DNA from: Colicola sp016286205
Lineage (GTDB): Bacteria; Bacteroidota; Bacteroidia; Bacteroidales; Paludibacteraceae
DNA length: 64,000 nt
Assembly: GCA_016286205.1 (NCBI GenBank)
Contig: JAEESF010000010.1
Span: forward strand, 35,399 to 99,398
Direction of reading: 5' to 3'
Every line of letters begins with the position of its first letter. The stretch's first letter is position 1. Below the pieces are notes generated by a model. The model was not told the origin of the DNA. It did not search any database and saw nothing but the letters and a program-made list of their open reading frames with translations. Below are positions 60,670-64,000 of this stretch, one piece after another. A program made the translations under genes and the position numbers.

Positions 60670-62694
60670 TTACTTTACCTCTTCTCCCGTAACGGTATAA
60701 ACCTTCTCGCCGCGGAGGATGTAGAGTACGCCGTCACGCAAGATCTTTTGACTTTCGTCTTTCGACTTTCCGCTATCGACGTTGTCGATGCCTTGCGAAT
60801 AAGCGCCCTTGACCAGGCGGACATAGTTGTTCCAGTTGTTCTTGCGATAAGCCTCGGTCACGTTCGGGTTCTGTCCCCATTTAGCAAACAGGTGATAGGC
60901 GTTATCTGCGTCGGCTTCTTCCGGCAGCCAGTAGGTACATGCCGCTGTATTTCCATAATAGGGCAAGAAGACAGCACCTGCATTTTCCATTTTAGCCCAA
61001 TCGGCCGCCGAGTAACTATTTTGAGCATCAGAAGGCGTAGTAGGCAGGAGCGGATAGACCACGAAATCCAAACCGGAAGGCAGAGTCCAGTTGTCGGGCA
61101 GCAAGATAAGTCCGTAGCGTCCTGCGACATTACCGTAACTGAATTTATAGAGTGCGTTCTCGCGTTGGAAGAGCAGATATTGCCATTCTGTAGTTTGGAG
61201 TAGACGCCATTGACCGCTTTGATTGCCGGCATTGTAGAGGACCGCATCGCCCCACTGGTTCTCCGCCCATATCATACTGCCGTCCCATTTGCCGAGAATC
61301 GGGTCTGTGGTTTCGTCTTCGGTTTCGATAGCAGATGGAGCAAAGCGATAGAGATCTAATTGCTCATTGTATTGCAGATTGCTCCGAACAAATTGAACGG
61401 TACAGTTGGGCGAAACAGAGAACGCGGTCGACAGAGTCTGATTGTTGGTTATCCGGGTGATATAGGCCTTCGTAGCACGAACCTCCTTATTGCCTGCGAT
61501 GCCCAGTCCATCCGCGAAGGATAGAGCAGTACGGCTTACGCCTTCCGCTGCCTCCACAACCAGTTCGCCTGAGCCCTTGATCGTACTACCGGCAGCCAGA
61601 TTGAAGGCAGCGCCGTTGGTAGAAACAATATGATTAAGTCCCACCAAATTGACCGTGATAGCCTCTGTTGCGTCAATCAGATTGCTTACACTCGGGCTAG
61701 CCAGCAGATAGGCATCAGTCAATGTCAATACGCGTGTAGAAGGATTGAAGCTGATACTACCATCAATAGACAATTCGGCGATATTCAGTTCGTTCAATGC
61801 CACTCCGTTGATGGACAGATGATAGTCTTCGACCACGCGGTCCGCTACCAAACGTACAGAGAAACCCATGCACATAAGTTGCGAAAAACCGTTTATGATG
61901 GTTTTTCCTTCTTCAAACTCGGCCGCCATGGCGTAAGACGAACTCTCGCTCTTGGTGATGGACGACCAATAATAGCCTTCTGTGCCTACTGCGTCGATAT
62001 CATCTTTGCCAAATCGATTGCCTGCAGCAGGCAGGAAGATAGCACCTGCGGCATCCAATACGGACCACTGTGACGTGTTCAACACATTCTCCGTGTACTT
62101 GCCCTCGACATAATGCAAGTCAACCATCTCGGTCGTGAAAACAAAATCGGTAGGCAGCAAGATGATACCCGTTTGACCATTGATGGTGGCGTAGTATTTG
62201 TAGTGTTGGGTCATGATATAGTACCATTCTTCCTGGGTCGGCGTACGCCATATGCCGGCTTTGTTACCGCCATTGGAGATCTTGTTGTAAACGCCCCAGT
62301 CGTAGTTGGTACCCGCGATATCCTCTGTACCGTTGCCATAGCCATCGAAAGCAGCATCGGATTTGTAAGGATACACATTATTATAACCGCTTGTTCCGTA
62401 GCCGAACAGATCGATCCAACCGCTGTAGTTTGCTGCGATGTTGCTGTTGGCTGCACCAATAATGTCGTACTGATTGGGTGCAAAACGGAAAGTACCGGTG
62501 CTGGCCTGATACTGCAAGTTGCCTTGCGAAATCCAGACCTTGTCGCCTGCATCGTTGATTTTGAACAAACCGCTGATAGCTCCCTGCGGTTGGGAGTTGG
62601 CGCTCGCGCTAAGCGCTACTAGCGCCAAAACAAAAGTAAGAAAATGTTTTTTCTTTGCCGCAAGGGCACGATTAATTTCGGAGAAATTTTTCAT
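60670..62694 (-). CDS. Large secreted protein with two FISUMP-like domains
   Basis: A 674-residue protein with an N-terminal signal after a charged start (HFLTFVLALVALSASANS). Domain 1 (about 40-290) has VWISQGNLQY, FRFAPNQYDIIG, WIDLFGYGTSG, GIWRTPTQEEWYYIM, GIILLPTDF, GAIFLPAAG, GYYWSS; domain 2 (about 425-635) has VQFVRSNLQY, LYRFAPS, WRLLQTTEWQYLLF, GLILLPDNW, GAVFLPYYG. Between them is a beta-rich linker (about 295-420). The end LYILRGEKVYTVTGEEV is the shared tail, preceded by the repeat-encoded VDSGKSKDES. It starts 48 bases after the esterase gene across tandem GTGAATTAGTGAG words. Confidence 0.83.
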   Translation of the reverse strand: MKNFSEINRALAAKKKHFLTFVLALVALSASANSQPQGAISGLFKINDAGDKVWISQGNLQYQASTGTFRFAPNQYDIIGAANSNIAANYSGWIDLFGYGTSGYNNVYPYKSDAAFDGYGNGTEDIAGTNYDWGVYNKISNGGNKAGIWRTPTQEEWYYIMTQHYKYYATINGQTGIILLPTDFVFTTEMVDLHYVEGKYTENVLNTSQWSVLDAAGAIFLPAAGNRFGKDDIDAVGTEGYYWSSITKSESSSYAMAAEFEEGKTIINGFSQLMCMGFSVRLVADRVVEDYHLSINGVALNELNIAELSIDGSISFNPSTRVLTLTDAYLLASPSVSNLIDATEAITVNLVGLNHIVSTNGAAFNLAAGSTIKGSGELVVEAAEGVSRTALSFADGLGIAGNKEVRATKAYITRITNNQTLSTAFSVSPNCTVQFVRSNLQYNEQLDLYRFAPSAIETEDETTDPILGKWDGSMIWAENQWGDAVLYNAGNQSGQWRLLQTTEWQYLLFQRENALYKFSYGNVAGRYGLILLPDNWTLPSGLDFVVYPLLPTTPSDAQNSYSAADWAKMENAGAVFLPYYGNTAACTYWLPEEADADNAYHLFAKWGQNPNVTEAYRKNNWNNYVRLVKGAYSQGIDNVDSGKSKDESQKILRDGVLYILRGEKVYTVTGEEVK

Positions 62695-62742
62695 AATATT
62701 TTGTAGTGAATTAGTGAGTTAGCGAGTGAATGAATTAGTGAG

Positions 62743-63678
62743 TTAGCGGACTTCCGCGCCTTGCGCGTTATAGGTCTTGCCGCCGCGCTCGATGAGGAGC
62801 ACGCCGTTCTCAATCTTCTTTCGACTATCGACTTTCGACTTTCCGCTATCGACATTGTCGATGCCTTCAGGATCGAGTCTGCCGCAACCGGTAGAGAACT
62901 CTTTGCAGAAAAGCCAGATGAGCATCTGGGTAGGACAGTTATTATCGTCGGGGACATGGCCACGGCCATTGACCGAATAGAGCACTACATCGACTGCACA
63001 GCGGCCACCCGTATAACGCGTCACCTCGCAGTTATCTTCGGTCGTCTCGATAGGAGTAGGAAGGCAACCCTGAGCTAGGGCCCACTTATTGACATAAGAC
63101 TTGACACCCGAATAATTCATGACATTGTCATTCTTACCATGGATATGGATGATAGGTACCGGACGCGAAGTGGTAGTCGTATTGTCCATCAGGTCATAGC
63201 CGCTGACAGGCGCAAAAGCAGCGAACTTGTCCGCAGCCTTGCGCGCAACATAATAGACGAACGTGGCACCCTCGCTGAAACCGGACATATAGACACGCGT
63301 GGTATCGATAGCGTAGTCGGCGTGGACCTCACGCACGATATCCAGCATAAAATTGACATCGGTCATGTCCGATATATTCCATCCCGAAGCGAAAGAACTG
63401 CCCCAGACCGTGACAGCCGTTCCCACCGGATAGACCACTACAAACTGCGCCGTATCAGCCACCGAAGGCCAACGGGTTTGTTCCTTCTGATACAGGTAGT
63501 CCTGGTTAGGTCCGTGGCACGAGATGAGCATCGGACTATTGGCTTTCAGTGTGTTCGGCACATAGAGGTAATACTGACGCTCTACGCCACCCGACGTGAT
63601 GGTCTTCAGGCCATCAAATTGCGCCGCATTGGCCATCATTGCGCAGCACAGAGCTGCGAGGAAAAAGAATTTACGCAT
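62743..63678 (-). CDS. Secreted PHB-depolymerase-type esterase (CE1-like)
   Basis: A 311-residue exported esterase with signal MRKFFFLAALCCAMMANA. It shows YLYVPNTLKANSPMLISCHG (oxyanion region), nucleophile in YMSGFSEGATFVYY, acid in IHIHGKNDNVM, and His in VNGRGHVPDDNN: a complete Ser-Asp-His set of the LpqC/feruloyl-esterase class. It could release acetyl or feruloyl groups from plant polysaccharides. It ends with LLIERGGKTYNAQGAEV, the shared tail, after VDSGKSKVDSRKK. Lies between two tail-bearing or exported genes in a minus-strand run. Confidence 0.9.
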   Translation of the reverse strand: MRKFFFLAALCCAMMANAAQFDGLKTITSGGVERQYYLYVPNTLKANSPMLISCHGPNQDYLYQKEQTRWPSVADTAQFVVVYPVGTAVTVWGSSFASGWNISDMTDVNFMLDIVREVHADYAIDTTRVYMSGFSEGATFVYYVARKAADKFAAFAPVSGYDLMDNTTTTSRPVPIIHIHGKNDNVMNYSGVKSYVNKWALAQGCLPTPIETTEDNCEVTRYTGGRCAVDVVLYSVNGRGHVPDDNNCPTQMLIWLFCKEFSTGCGRLDPEGIDNVDSGKSKVDSRKKIENGVLLIERGGKTYNAQGAEVR

Positions 63679-63719
63679 ATTAATGAGTTAATGAATGAAT
63701 GAATGAGTGAATTAGTGAG

Positions 63720-64000
63720 TTAGGGAATGTTTCTTTTGAGTTTGAAATTTTGGCGGACATGCGCTTCGCCGACATCCCAGCCATCGTCTGCGCTCTTGCG
63801 CTTATAGGTAACGCCCACGCGCACAGAATCGCCCTGATACGCGCCTGCGGGATCCTCTACGAGGATATCGATAGAATCCACATCACACCCTATCTCTGAT
63901 ATACCCGTGTCGTACTGACCCCATTCGTTAGCATAGGTGCGCGGCAGAATAGGCTGATCGCCCCATCGCGGGTCTGCACTCTTGACCGTAACACGCGCCG
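63720..64000 (-). CDS. C-terminal part of a gene cut by the window edge
   Basis: A minus-strand frame open to the end of the window, stop TAA at 63720-63722; 92 codons visible. Pieces include TYANEWGQYDTGISEIGCDV, DILVEDPAGAYQGDSVRVGV and a basic end FKLKRNIP. It looks beta-rich and extracellular, and it does not carry the shared tail. It lies about 40 bases before the esterase gene, so probably the same transcript. Family not recognised. Confidence 0.65.
   Translation of the reverse strand, partial: ARVTVKSADPRWGDQPILPRTYANEWGQYDTGISEIGCDVDSIDILVEDPAGAYQGDSVRVGVTYKRKSADDGWDVGEAHVRQNFKLKRNIP

Noticed and set aside
60282..60700. Two plus-strand frames (65 and 62 codons) over the repeat island
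   Set aside because: They run through nonamer arrays, the 11-nt tandem array and a terminator, with no sign of protein-like composition.

Overview
The window reads as a chromosomal segment from a Bacteroidota bacterium, most likely order Bacteroidales. Three things point there. Promoters carry the Bacteroidetes -33 TTTG / -7 TAnnTTTG boxes, always 20 nt apart. Several gene neighbourhoods and families are typical of the group: HD hydrolase-lpxD-lpxC-lpxA, a long-tailed ribosomal protein S16, a DUF5715 protein, BspA-like leucine-rich repeats and LamG surface proteins. Five secreted proteins end in the same short C-terminal tail, which suggests cell-surface sorting. No phage, insertion sequence, transposase or CRISPR array was seen, so this is a mostly housekeeping region with exported-protein islands at both ends.

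Layout. 1-4.99 kb: a giant LamG surface protein (5' end outside the window) and a small lipoprotein. 5-14.3 kb: M13 peptidase, rRNA methyltransferase RsmF, a lipoprotein, and a minus-strand run thioredoxin > K+/H+ antiporter > SDR with a zinc-ribbon tail > DEAD-box helicase. 14.5-22 kb, plus strand: aroB, YhcH-family, glgB, TlpA-like lipoprotein, nagB, cysS, DUF5715. 22-25.8 kb, minus: small membrane protein, parE, cca. 26.2-32.8 kb: rpsP, then a six-gene surface-polysaccharide cluster (five glycosyltransferases and a Wzy-like polymerase) with overlapping ends. 32.9-35 kb: Na+/Ca2+ exchanger and ychF. 35.3-41.4 kb: uxaB-uxaA-comF and nadB-NlpC/P60. 41.4 kb: tRNA-Leu(UAA). 41.7-53 kb: HD hydrolase, lpxD, lpxC (no FabZ fusion), lpxA, glnS, a lone HsdR-N-like nuclease domain, phoH, a secreted OB-fold protein, uvrD. 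53-55 kb, minus: two-gene chromate transporter and udk. 55.1-64 kb: secreted hydrolase, BspA-like protein, a glycosyltransferase, and a minus-strand run of secreted proteins, the last cut by the window edge.

The most unusual content is in the repeats. (1) A structured element with nested inverted repeats and an exact 11-nt GTCTCG array occurs in four divergent intergenic regions. (2) Arrays of short hairpins with different but self-complementary stems are joined by a constant TAAACG linker (54-60 kb). (3) A heptanucleotide repeat family lies both between genes and in frame inside uvrD, a chromate transporter and the linkers before secretion tails. (4) A 365-bp non-coding stretch between two terminators (60.25-60.62 kb) holds two facing arrays of three nonamers, GC-rich palindromes and an 11-nt tandem array. 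(5) Promoters share a conserved spacer, and six repeat their -7 box as an inverted copy across the presumed start site. Functions for these are not known from the sequence and are given as hypotheses.
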